Positions 1-6,667 of a DNA stretch of 21,819 bases are shown one piece after another. Position numbers and translations under genes: made by a program. The stretch spans positions 1-21,819 of the forward strand of contig JANOET010000063.1 in assembly GCA_031413415.1 (NCBI GenBank), given 5' to 3'. This DNA comes from UBA668 sp031413415. GTDB taxonomy: Bacteria; Actinomycetota; Acidimicrobiia; Acidimicrobiales; Ilumatobacteraceae. Below the pieces are notes generated by a model. It saw only the letters and a list, made by a program, of their open reading frames with translations. It did not search any database and was not told the DNA's origin. The first letter of the stretch is position 1; every line of letters starts with the position of its first letter.

Positions 1-60
1 TGGTGGCGGTGTGGCACTCTGACGGCGGCGTCCCACTCGCCTGGGGCGCTGGCACTCGGG

Positions 61-1341
61 TCAGCGGTAGGTGCCGTGTTGGCGGAAGAAGCCTCGGTGC
101 CAGCGCTTGGGGGTGAACAGCACGGCGCGAGGCTCGTCCTCGAACATCCACCGTACGAAGTTGCGTCGGGTCCATTCGTTCAGGCCGACCACCCGCACGG
201 CACCTCGCGCGAGCAGTGGGCGAGCGAGCCAACGGTTCAGCACCTTGGACATGCGGTGGTCGGCGAAGAGGTGGTGGCGCACGGCCGACTCGTATGCGGT
301 GCGCACGGCATTCACGTCATCCGCCTGAGCCGAGAGGACGGCTTCGGCGGCCAGCCGACCGGTGAGCACGGCCTGGCCGATGCCCTCGCCCGTCATCACG
401 TCGGTGACCCGCGCTGCGTCGCCGACGAAGAGGGTGCGTCCGGCGGTGAGCACCGCGCGGTCGACGCCTGCCGGGATGGGCCACGCCGTGTGACGGTCCT
501 CCCATTCCACATCGGGACCCAGTGCGGCGCGGATGTGTGGACGGTCGATGAGACCCTGCCAATCGGCTTTCATCGCCTTGCCGGTGCGTGTGCCGTCGCG
601 CATGACGCCGTAGCCGATGTTCACCCGACCGTCGGGCAGCGGGAAGCTCCACGCATAGCCGGGGAGGAAGTCGGGCTCGAACCAGACGTACAGCCGCTCG
701 GCCGCCGGTCCGGTGACGTTGCGTGCGTACTGACGGAAGGCGTGCCACTCGCCCAGATAGCCGGGCTCGGCCAGCCCGAGGAGCTTGCGAGTGGGGGACC
801 ACATGCCGTCGGCCGCGATGACGAAGCGGGCGCTCACCACGCCGACGCCGTCGATGTCGACCTCGACGCGGTCGCTGTACTGACGCAGTCCGGTGATGCC
901 GTGCCCCTCGCGGACGTCGGCGCCGGCCTCGATGGCGAGTTGGACCAAGGCGGCATCCAGTTCGCGTCGCGGCGCCGTCGCCGCGTAGATGCCGTCGACC
1001 GGCATGGTCAAGCACACTTCGCGACCCGACGGAGACCGCAGCCATGCGGCTTCGACCGTCTGCCAGTTGGGCACCCGCTCGGGACGCAGACCCAGCGACT
1101 CGAGCTCGCGGAGGGCCAACGTGGTGAGCCCGTCACCGCAGCACTTGTCGCGAGGGAACACCGCCTTGTCGACCACCAGTACCGACCGGCCGGCCCTGGC
1201 CAACAGCGCACCGGCGGCGGCTCCTGCCGGCCCGGCACCGACCACGAGCGCGTCGACGGCCAACACCTCGACAGCCAACACCTCGACAGCCAACACCTCA
1301 ACAGCCAACACCTCGACAGGGGGTGTGACGGCGGGAGGCAC
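61..1341 (-). CDS. Geranylgeranyl reductase family FAD-dependent oxidoreductase
   Basis: The 426-residue protein is a flavoprotein of the geranylgeranyl reductase family, which reduces isoprenoid double bonds in lipid or quinone side chains. Seen: dinucleotide-binding GAGPAG at residues 35-40, KCCGDGL at 66-72 (the family's K-x-CGDGL motif), ADGMWS near 178-182, the conserved GYAWSFPLPDGRVNIG at 228-243, and FAD-binding GDAA at 307-310 followed by GEGIG at 318-322. The mycobacterial relative MenJ reduces menaquinone, so a quinone tail is a plausible substrate, but that is inferred. The GTG start at 1341 is supported by a TAGCCT box ending 7 nt upstream, consistent with a leaderless mRNA. An unusual VEVLA x4 repeat occupies residues 9-28, before the Rossmann fold; GTG/TTG codons inside it are alternative starts. 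The gene lies 33 bp downstream of the amidase gene on the same strand. Confidence 0.85.
   Translation of the reverse strand: MPPAVTPPVEVLAVEVLAVEVLAVEVLAVDALVVGAGPAGAAAGALLARAGRSVLVVDKAVFPRDKCCGDGLTTLALRELESLGLRPERVPNWQTVEAAWLRSPSGREVCLTMPVDGIYAATAPRRELDAALVQLAIEAGADVREGHGITGLRQYSDRVEVDIDGVGVVSARFVIAADGMWSPTRKLLGLAEPGYLGEWHAFRQYARNVTGPAAERLYVWFEPDFLPGYAWSFPLPDGRVNIGYGVMRDGTRTGKAMKADWQGLIDRPHIRAALGPDVEWEDRHTAWPIPAGVDRAVLTAGRTLFVGDAARVTDVMTGEGIGQAVLTGRLAAEAVLSAQADDVNAVRTAYESAVRHHLFADHRMSKVLNRWLARPLLARGAVRVVGLNEWTRRNFVRWMFEDEPRAVLFTPKRWHRGFFRQHGTYR
1259..1318. repeat. Four tandem copies of a 15-bp unit in the flavoprotein 5' end
   Basis: The plus-strand unit gccaacacctcgaca occurs four times head to tail; the third copy has one G-to-A change. 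On the coding strand it encodes VEVLA x4. The unit length is a multiple of three, so copy-number change would lengthen or shorten the N-terminus without a frameshift. Each unit also carries in-frame GTG and TTG codons and a GAGGTG Shine-Dalgarno-like string. Confidence 0.95.
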
Positions 1342-1348
1342 GCCAGCA

Positions 1349-1354
1349 AGGCTA
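1349..1354 (-). promoter_or_regulatory. Putative -10 box (TAGCCT) for the flavoprotein gene
   Basis: The minus strand reads TAGCCT, then 7 nt, then the GTG start at 1341. This TANNNT spacing is typical of actinobacterial leaderless promoters. No convincing -35 is seen. It lies between the amidase stop and this start, so the flavoprotein may have its own promoter. Confidence 0.45.
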
Positions 1355-1374
1355 CGGGCGCCGAGTGCCGAGGC

Positions 1375-2187
1375 CTACGGGACCCTGCCGAGTCGGACCG
1401 CGGGTTTGAGGACGTTCGACCACGCGGCCCGCTGGGCTTCGACCCGTCGTTGCAGGTCGGGGATCTTCGCCGGCGTGAACCAACTGGCGTGGAACGTGTC
1501 GCCCGGGCAACCGGTGTACGACATGTCGCGGTGCGGAGCGATGGTGTACGTGCTGACGCTCGTGCCGCGTGCCCACTTCTGTGAACCACGTGACGTGAAG
1601 GTGACCTTCGCTCCTGGGCGCGTGTCGATGCGGTAGCGGTCGCCAAGCCAGGCGAGCAGTCGCACCAGCGACGCCTGAGCCGCCGCGGTCGGCATGACGT
1701 TCGTGAAGTCGCCCAGCAGGCAGACCAGCTGTGCCCAGCCCTGGCTGCCGCCGGTGGCGTCGGCCCGCACCGGACCGGCGAGCGCGCCGGCGCGGCCCTC
1801 GTACACGTCGCCGCCGCGGCCGACGAAGAATTCGTAGGCCACGTCGGGCCACCCTTTCGACGGGTCGTTGCTGGTGTGCCAGAAGTACGTGGTTCGGATG
1901 AGGCTGCGGGCGCTCCGGTAGTCGTTCGGCGAGCCGGTGTGGTGCACCAGCAGGAACTTGGGGTCTTCGCGGGCGATGGGTCCTTTCGGCGGCAGATCGC
2001 TACCCCAGTGCGCACGGGGGAAGATCCGTAGACCGGGCATGACCTCCACGGCGGGGACCGTCGGCACGACCGGCGCTGCCGTGGCCGTGCGGTCGGTGCC
2101 GATCAGTAGCCCGGCGACCGCTGCGGCGCCGGCCGCGAGGCCGGTGTTGACCAGCCACTCGCGTCTCGTCGGCTGGGAGTCACACAC
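1375..2187 (-). CDS. Tat-exported peptidoglycan-recognition (amidase_2) protein
   Basis: Probable N-acetylmuramoyl-L-alanine amidase of the PGRP/T7-lysozyme family, acting on peptidoglycan outside the membrane. The N-terminus carries a twin-arginine signal (TRREWL, then a hydrophobic Ala/Gly/Leu stretch of about 20 residues). The PGRP core shows HHTG, AYEFFVGRGGDVYEGR, and HRDMSYTGCPGD. The two His and the Cys match the zinc ligands of active enzymes, and the Tyr in AYEFF matches the catalytic-site Tyr. The longest frame starts at GTG 2196, but GTG at 2187 sits 7 nt behind a TAAGGT box and is preferred (270 residues). The gene is divergent from the SDR gene, with overlapping -10 boxes. The cell-wall target or regulatory role cannot be told from sequence. 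Confidence 0.85.
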   Translation of the reverse strand: MCDSQPTRREWLVNTGLAAGAAAVAGLLIGTDRTATAAPVVPTVPAVEVMPGLRIFPRAHWGSDLPPKGPIAREDPKFLLVHHTGSPNDYRSARSLIRTTYFWHTSNDPSKGWPDVAYEFFVGRGGDVYEGRAGALAGPVRADATGGSQGWAQLVCLLGDFTNVMPTAAAQASLVRLLAWLGDRYRIDTRPGAKVTFTSRGSQKWARGTSVSTYTIAPHRDMSYTGCPGDTFHASWFTPAKIPDLQRRVEAQRAAWSNVLKPAVRLGRVP

Positions 2188-2194
2188 GTCGTTC

Positions 2195-2200
2195 ACCTTA
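2195..2200 (-). promoter_or_regulatory. Putative -10 box (TAAGGT) for the amidase gene
   Basis: The minus strand reads TAAGGT, 7 nt, then GTG at 2187. This is the leaderless spacing and decides the start chosen for the amidase. The same AAGGTG string could alternatively act as a Shine-Dalgarno site for that GTG. Confidence 0.5.
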
Positions 2201-2204
2201 TGAT
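2199..2204 (+). promoter_or_regulatory. Putative -10 box (TATGAT) for the SDR-MaoC operon
   Basis: TATGAT is close to the sigma-70 -10 consensus and lies about 48 bp before the SDR ATG, leaving a leader of about 40 nt that contains a GAGGA Shine-Dalgarno. It shares two base pairs with the divergent amidase -10 box. No clear -35 is visible. Confidence 0.4.
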
Positions 2205-2252
2205 GCGGGCGACCGGGGGAACAGGTCAGCCCGGGGAGAGTCGAGGAGCAAG

Positions 2253-3182
2253 ATGAGCAGACTGTGCGAAGGCCGTGTGGCCATCGTGACCGGAGCTGGC
2301 CGTGGTATCGGCCGCGAGCACGCGCTGAGCCTGGCTGCGCACGGTGCCAAGGTCGTCGTCAACGACCTGGGCGGCAACGTGGACGGCTCGGGTGGCGACC
2401 TGTCGCCCGCAGAGCAGGTCGTCCAGGAGATCGAGGGCATGGGCGGCGAGGCCGTCGCCAACGGCGACAGCGTGTCGTCGTGGGAAGGCGCGCAGCGCCT
2501 CATCAACACCGCCATCGAGACGTTCGGCGACCTCCACGTCGTCGTCAACAACGCAGGAATCCTGCGCGACCGCGTGCTGGTGAACATGACCGAGGAGGAG
2601 TGGGACGCGGTCATCAACGTCCACCTCAAGGGCACGTTCGCTCCCAGCCGCTGGGCCGCTGCCTACTGGCGCGAACAGAGCAAGGCCGGCAAGCCCGTGT
2701 CGGGCCGCATCATCAACACCACGTCGGTGAGCGGCATCTACGGCAACCCGGGCCAGACCAACTACGGCGCGGCCAAGGCCGGTATCGCCGCGTTCACGAA
2801 CATCGCTGCGCTCGAGCTCTCCCGGTATGGCGTCACGGTCAACGCAGTCGGCCCGGTGGCGCTGACCCGCATGACCGAGGGCCTCGGTCCGGCACCCGAG
2901 ACCGACGAAGAGCGTGAGGCGCGCAGCCCGCGCTGGATCGCCCCCATCGTCACCTGGCTCGCATCCGAAGAAGCCGCTGGCGTCACAGGTCGGGTGTTCG
3001 AGGCCAGTGGGCAGACGCTCGCCGTCGCCGAAGGCTGGGTGCGCGGTCCGCGCACCCAACCCGTCGAGGACCCCACAGCGCTCGGTCCGGTCGTGGCCGA
3101 ACTGCTCGCCAAGGCCCGCCCGAACAGTGGCATGAACGGCGATCCCGGCGGCTGGCCGCAGACCATCCTGAACAAGAAGTGA
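2253..3182 (+). CDS. SDR-family (3R)-hydroxyacyl-CoA dehydrogenase-like protein
   Basis: A 309-residue short-chain dehydrogenase/reductase. Cofactor motif TGAGRGIG is at residues 13-20, NNAG at 99-102, and the catalytic tetrad N122, S158, Y171, K175 is complete. D38 and the long loop with GGNVDGSGGDLSPAEQ after it resemble the dehydrogenase part of multifunctional enzyme type 2 (17-beta-HSD4). The ATG at 2253 is preceded by GAGGAGCAAG, a good ribosome site. The next gene, 9 bp downstream, is a hydratase-2 protein. The pair therefore probably performs hydration and NAD-linked oxidation of (3R)-hydroxyacyl-CoA in the cytoplasm, as Hsd4A/Hsd4B-type enzymes do in mycobacterial steroid or fatty acid breakdown. 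The acyl chain is unknown. Confidence 0.85.
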   Translation: MSRLCEGRVAIVTGAGRGIGREHALSLAAHGAKVVVNDLGGNVDGSGGDLSPAEQVVQEIEGMGGEAVANGDSVSSWEGAQRLINTAIETFGDLHVVVNNAGILRDRVLVNMTEEEWDAVINVHLKGTFAPSRWAAAYWREQSKAGKPVSGRIINTTSVSGIYGNPGQTNYGAAKAGIAAFTNIAALELSRYGVTVNAVGPVALTRMTEGLGPAPETDEEREARSPRWIAPIVTWLASEEAAGVTGRVFEASGQTLAVAEGWVRGPRTQPVEDPTALGPVVAELLAKARPNSGMNGDPGGWPQTILNKK

Positions 3183-3191
3183 GGTACGGAC

Positions 3192-4046
3192 ATGGCACTT
3201 GATCCTGAAGCAGTGGGTTCGGTCGGCGACGTCCGCACCATGCGCTGGGCGTCGAAGGACGCGCTGCTGTACGCCGTCGGCATCGGTGCCGGCCAGGCAG
3301 ACCTGCAGTTCACCACCGAGAACACCAAGGACGTTCAGCAGGTCGTGTACCCCACGTTCGCAGTTGTCGCCGGTGCGGGCACGCAGTCGGCCGGCGCGAG
3401 CGCGATGGGCAAGATCGGCTCGTTCAACTTCGCCTTGCTCGTGCACGGCTCGCAGGCCATCACCCTGCATCGGCCCATCCCCGTCGAGGCCGAGGCCACC
3501 ACGCAGGACAAGGTCGTGGCCATGTACGACAAGGGCAAGGCTGCCGTCGTCGTGATGGAGGGCGAGGTGAAGCTCGCGTCGGGCGAGCCGCTGTGGACCA
3601 CGCGTTCTTCGATGTTCATCCGTGGCGAAGGTGGGTGGGGCGGCGACCGCGGCCCGTCGGGTCCGCAGAACGAGCCGCCCGCGGACCGCGCTGCGGACCA
3701 TGAGGTCACGCTGCAGACGTCACCCGACCAGGCGTTCGTCTACCGACTGTCGGGCGATCGCAACCCGCTGCACACCGATCCGTCCTTCGCCGCCATCGGT
3801 GGCTTCGACCGGCCCATCCTGCACGGCCTGTGCTCGTACGGGTTCACCGGTCGCGCACTGTTGGCCGAACTCGCCGACAACGACGTGACGAAGTTCCACC
3901 ACATCGAGGGCCGTTTCTCGTCGCCCGTGATGCCCGGCGATGCACTCACCGTGCGCGCCTGGCGCACCGGCGACCGCGAAGCCGTGTTCACCACCTCGGT
4001 CGGCGACCGGGTGGTGATCGATCAGGGCCTGGTTCGCTTCGGTTGA
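3192..4046 (+). CDS. MaoC-like enoyl-CoA hydratase 2
   Basis: A 284-residue double-hotdog protein resembling mycobacterial Hsd4B (Rv3538) and the hydratase-2 part of multifunctional enzyme type 2. Seen: the N-terminal YAVGIGAG segment, DKGKAAVV, LWTTRSSMFIRGEGGWGG around 135-151, and the hydratase-2 motif YRLSGDRNPLHTDPSFA with catalytic D189 and H194, followed by RPILHGLCSYG at 207-217. Expected reaction: hydration of trans-2-enoyl-CoA to (3R)-hydroxyacyl-CoA, which the upstream SDR can oxidise. The ATG at 3192 follows the SDR stop by 9 bp, with GTGAGG as ribosome site, so the genes are almost certainly co-transcribed. It ends 36 bp from the convergent gene on the minus strand. Confidence 0.9.
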   Translation: MALDPEAVGSVGDVRTMRWASKDALLYAVGIGAGQADLQFTTENTKDVQQVVYPTFAVVAGAGTQSAGASAMGKIGSFNFALLVHGSQAITLHRPIPVEAEATTQDKVVAMYDKGKAAVVVMEGEVKLASGEPLWTTRSSMFIRGEGGWGGDRGPSGPQNEPPADRAADHEVTLQTSPDQAFVYRLSGDRNPLHTDPSFAAIGGFDRPILHGLCSYGFTGRALLAELADNDVTKFHHIEGRFSSPVMPGDALTVRAWRTGDREAVFTTSVGDRVVIDQGLVRFG

Positions 4047-4058
4047 AAAAGCCAGCGG

Positions 4059-4082
4059 CACCGGCGACGTCACCGGCGACGT
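4059..4082. repeat. Two tandem copies of a 12-bp unit between convergent genes
   Basis: The unit caccggcgacgt is repeated twice without change and fills most of the 36-bp gap between the MaoC stop and the stop of the convergent gene. The inner ccggcgacgtcaccgg is nearly palindromic. No T-run follows, so it is not a clear terminator. Confidence 0.85.
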
Positions 4083-4643
4083 TCAGTCTGCGGGATCGGG
4101 GTAGGTCACCACGGCCACGTCGATCCCGCTGACGAACGGGTCGTGTTCGCGGGTCGCGTGGCGGGCCCGGTCGGCCACCGATGACAACTTCGAGGCCGTG
4201 GCCTGACTGGCCGGCACCTGCACGGTGACGTGGATGCGGTTCGTTTCGCGGCGGACGTCGACGATGGCCGCGATGGAGCCGAGCTCCTGGCGGATGGCCG
4301 CGGCGTACCCGGCCTCGATGCGACGGGTCGCGACGGCGTTGGCCACTGCGACGGTGGGCAGGTCGTCGGCGACGTTGCTGGGGTTCACCTCGACGAGCGG
4401 GATGCGATGGCGGGTGGCGCACACCGAGCCCATCTCGGCCAAGGTGTGCGGATCCCGCGGATCTCGCGCCACGATCGCCATGTCCACGTGCGCCTCCATC
4501 GGGCAGTCGCGGTGGTGTGTCATCCCACGGCAGGGCCCACCGTGGTCATCGGCGCAGGTGACGACTTCGTGGCCCTCGGCCACCAGGTCGGCCTGGATGG
4601 CATTGGCGTTGCCGGGTGTGGACTCGATGAGAAGCAGCTTCAT
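4083..4643 (-). CDS. Unrecognised protein, pseudo-receiver-like N-terminus with Cys/His cluster
   Basis: A 186-residue protein I cannot assign. The first ~30 residues (LLLIESTPGNANAIQADL, then EGHEVVTC) look like the first strand and helix of a response-regulator receiver. The later strand reads VDMAIVARDP, where a phospho-accepting Asp would be expected but is absent. Between them is a metal-site-like cluster: C30, H34, C38, H43, H44, C47. The C-terminal half (about 98-186) is alpha/beta with alternating hydrophobic strands (AAIVDVRR, RIHVTVQVP, GIDVAVV), loosely reminiscent of Asp23 or BON folds; this is only an impression. ATG at 4643 is chosen over GTG at 4649 because GGTGGGA lies 7 nt upstream of it. 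It lies 64 bp downstream of proS on the same strand and is probably co-transcribed with it. Confidence 0.6.
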   Translation of the reverse strand: MKLLLIESTPGNANAIQADLVAEGHEVVTCADDHGGPCRGMTHHRDCPMEAHVDMAIVARDPRDPHTLAEMGSVCATRHRIPLVEVNPSNVADDLPTVAVANAVATRRIEAGYAAAIRQELGSIAAIVDVRRETNRIHVTVQVPASQATASKLSSVADRARHATREHDPFVSGIDVAVVTYPDPAD

Positions 4644-4707
4644 GAACACATCCCACCGGGTCGGCGCTGGCCGAACCAGGGACCAAGGTCCCGACCGGGT
4701 GACGTGG

Positions 4708-6456
4708 TCAGCCGCGCAGGTGGGCGACGACGTCGGCCAGGGGCACGTCGGCGCGTTCGCCGGAACGGCGATCCTTGACTTCGACCAGGCCGTCGACGAG
4801 GCCGCGCCCGACGACGACGATCGTGGGGACGCCGACCAGTTCGGCGTCGTTGAACTTCACGCCGGGCGAGACACCCACGCGGTCGTCGAGCAGCACGCGC
4901 AGCCCGGCGGCCTCGCACTCGGCGGCGAGCACCTCGGCGGCGGGCAGTTGCGGGTCCGTGGCCTTGCCGGTGGCCACGATGTGGACATCGGCGGGGGCCA
5001 CCTCGCTCGGCCAGACCAGGCCCTTGTCGTCGCAGTTCAGCTCGGCGATTGCCGCCATGGCGCGTGACACGCCGATGCCGTACGAACCCATCGTGACCGT
5101 GCGGGTCTTGCCGTGCTCGTCGAGGACGGTGAGGCCGAGGGCTTCGGCGTACTTGCGGCCGAGCTGGAAGATGTGGCCGATCTCGATGCCGCGAGCGATC
5201 TCGAGCGGGTTGTTGCAGACGGGGCAGGGGTCACCGCCGTGGACCTCGGCGGCCTCGATGGTGCCGTCGGCGACGAAGTCGCGGCCGGCCACGAGGTGCA
5301 TGACGTGCTTGCCCGGCGCGTCGGCGCCGGTGATCCAGGCCGTGCCGTCGACGATGCGGGGATCGACCAGGAATCGGATGCCGGCCGGCTTGTCCTCGCC
5401 GAGGGCGCCCGGGCCGATGTAGCCCTTGGCCAGGTGCGGGTTGGCCGCGAAGTCGGCCTCGGTGAACGGCTCGATCTCGGCGGGGGCCACCTGGGCCTCG
5501 AGACGCTTCATGTCAACCTCGCGGTCACCGGGTACGCCGATGGCGAGCGGGCTGACGGTGCCGTCGGGGTACTTCAGCGTCACGACGAGGTTCTTCAGCG
5601 TGTCGGCCGCGGTCCACTCGCCTTCGGTGCGACGAAGGTCGTCGCGGGCGTTGAACAGGTCGACGAGCGTCTGGATGGTGGGGGTGTCGGGGGTGTCGAC
5701 CACCTGTGCGGCCGGCAACCCGTCGAACGCGACGGGCGTGGGCGGCGCAACCATCACGGCCTCGGTGTTCGCCGCGTAGTCGCACACCGTGCACCGCACG
5801 TACGTGTCCTCACCGACCGCCATGGGGGCGAGGAACTCCTCGCTCTTCGAACCGCCCATCGCGCCGCTCATGGCCGAGACGATGACGAACGGCATGCCGA
5901 GACGCTCGAACGTGCGCTGGTAGGCGACGCGGTGTTTGGCGTAACTGGCGTCGAGGCCGGCGTCGTCGATGTCGAAGCTGTAGCTGTCCTTCATCGTGAA
6001 CTCGCGTCCGCGCAACAGACCGGCGCGGGGGCGGGCCTCGTCGCGGAACTTGTTCTGGATCTGGTAGATGACCAGCGGGAGGTCCTTGTAGCTGCTGTAC
6101 AGGTCCTTCACCAGCAGAGTGAACATCTCCTCGTGGGTGGGTGCGAGCAGCATGTCGGCGCCGCGGCGGTCCTTGAGGCGGAACAGGTTGTCGCCGTAGT
6201 CGGTCCAACGCCCCGTGGCCTCGTAGGGCTCGCGGGGGAGCAGGGCGGGGAAGTGGACTTCCTGGAACCCCTCACGGTCCATCTCTTCGCGGATGACCCG
6301 CTCGACGTTGCGGAACACGATCCAGCCGAGCGGCAGCCAGGTGAACGCACCCGGTGCGGCGCGCCGGATGTAGCCCGCCCGCACCAGCAGGCGATGGCTC
6401 GCCACCTCGGCATCGGCGGGATCCTCACGCAGGGTGCGCAGGAACAACGTCGACAT
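4708..6456 (-). CDS. proS: Prolyl-tRNA synthetase
   Basis: Class II aminoacyl-tRNA synthetase that charges tRNA-Pro in the cytoplasm; 582 residues from the ATG at 6456, as in Mycobacterium tuberculosis. Seen: N-terminal FLRTLREDPADAEVASHRLL, THEE at 107-110, motif 2 (FRDEARPRAGLLRGREF, from 137), an inserted editing-type domain with CTVCDYAANTEAV and GDPCPVCNN, RGIEIGHIFQLG, and motif 3 GSYGIGVSR at 457-465. The C-terminal anticodon-binding domain includes LLDDR and VVVGRG. The frame stays open upstream to 6519, but homology begins at RMSTLF. A TTG at 6465 with AGAGGTG upstream, giving an MLRMS start, is a real alternative. The gene is divergent from the rimP operon. Confidence 0.97.
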   Translation of the reverse strand: MSTLFLRTLREDPADAEVASHRLLVRAGYIRRAAPGAFTWLPLGWIVFRNVERVIREEMDREGFQEVHFPALLPREPYEATGRWTDYGDNLFRLKDRRGADMLLAPTHEEMFTLLVKDLYSSYKDLPLVIYQIQNKFRDEARPRAGLLRGREFTMKDSYSFDIDDAGLDASYAKHRVAYQRTFERLGMPFVIVSAMSGAMGGSKSEEFLAPMAVGEDTYVRCTVCDYAANTEAVMVAPPTPVAFDGLPAAQVVDTPDTPTIQTLVDLFNARDDLRRTEGEWTAADTLKNLVVTLKYPDGTVSPLAIGVPGDREVDMKRLEAQVAPAEIEPFTEADFAANPHLAKGYIGPGALGEDKPAGIRFLVDPRIVDGTAWITGADAPGKHVMHLVAGRDFVADGTIEAAEVHGGDPCPVCNNPLEIARGIEIGHIFQLGRKYAEALGLTVLDEHGKTRTVTMGSYGIGVSRAMAAIAELNCDDKGLVWPSEVAPADVHIVATGKATDPQLPAAEVLAAECEAAGLRVLLDDRVGVSPGVKFNDAELVGVPTIVVVGRGLVDGLVEVKDRRSGERADVPLADVVAHLRG

Positions 6457-6532
6457 TCGCAGCAAGGGACACCTCTGACTGGGTTGGTGGGTACAGGGGA
6501 GCACCCGCAGAGCGGGCACAGGGCGAAAGCGA

Positions 6533-6538
6533 ACCTTA
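6533..6538 (-). promoter_or_regulatory. proS: Putative -10 box (TAAGGT) for proS
   Basis: The minus strand reads TAAGGT about 75 nt upstream of the proS ATG, giving a leader of about 65-70 nt. It is the best TANNNT match in the divergent proS/rimP gap. No good -35 was found, so confidence is modest. Confidence 0.35.
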
Positions 6539-6550
6539 CCGGTCGCCCGC

Positions 6551-6556
6551 TATGCT
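6551..6556 (+). promoter_or_regulatory. Putative -10 box (TATGCT) for the rimP operon
   Basis: TATGCT matches the -10 consensus in four of six positions. Transcription would begin near 6563, placing the strong hairpin at 6584-6614 inside a leader of roughly 105 nt before rimP. The -35 region is not recognisable. Confidence 0.4.
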
Positions 6557-6583
6557 TGAGCCGTCTTTGAAGTTCTCGGAACC

Positions 6584-6614
6584 GAAGGCGTGGGCCCACT
6601 GGGTCCACGCCTTC
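6584..6614 (+). promoter_or_regulatory. Stable leader hairpin upstream of rimP
   Basis: An inverted repeat forms a 14-bp stem (gaaggcgtgggccc pairing with gggtccacgccttc, one G-U pair) closed by the 3-nt loop ACT. TTGTCT follows, which is a weak U-tract, so it could act as an attenuator, a pausing or NusA-recognition element, or an RNA-processing site. The operon encodes NusA itself, so feedback control is conceivable. It lies 54 nt before the rimP start. No tRNA cloverleaf (metY, found at this place in E. coli) is present. Confidence 0.75.
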
Positions 6615-6667
6615 TTGTCTGAAGGACCAGGGCACCGTCCGCCGGGCCAGCGATCGAGGAGGTGAAG

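Noticed and set aside
76..1584. 502-residue plus-strand frame across the flavoprotein and amidase genes
   Set aside because: It crosses two well-supported minus-strand genes and shows no motif.
6541..6667. tRNA (metY-like) gene in the rimP leader
   Set aside because: The hairpin is a single long stem; no cloverleaf, T-loop (GGTTCGAATCC-like) or anticodon arm is visible.
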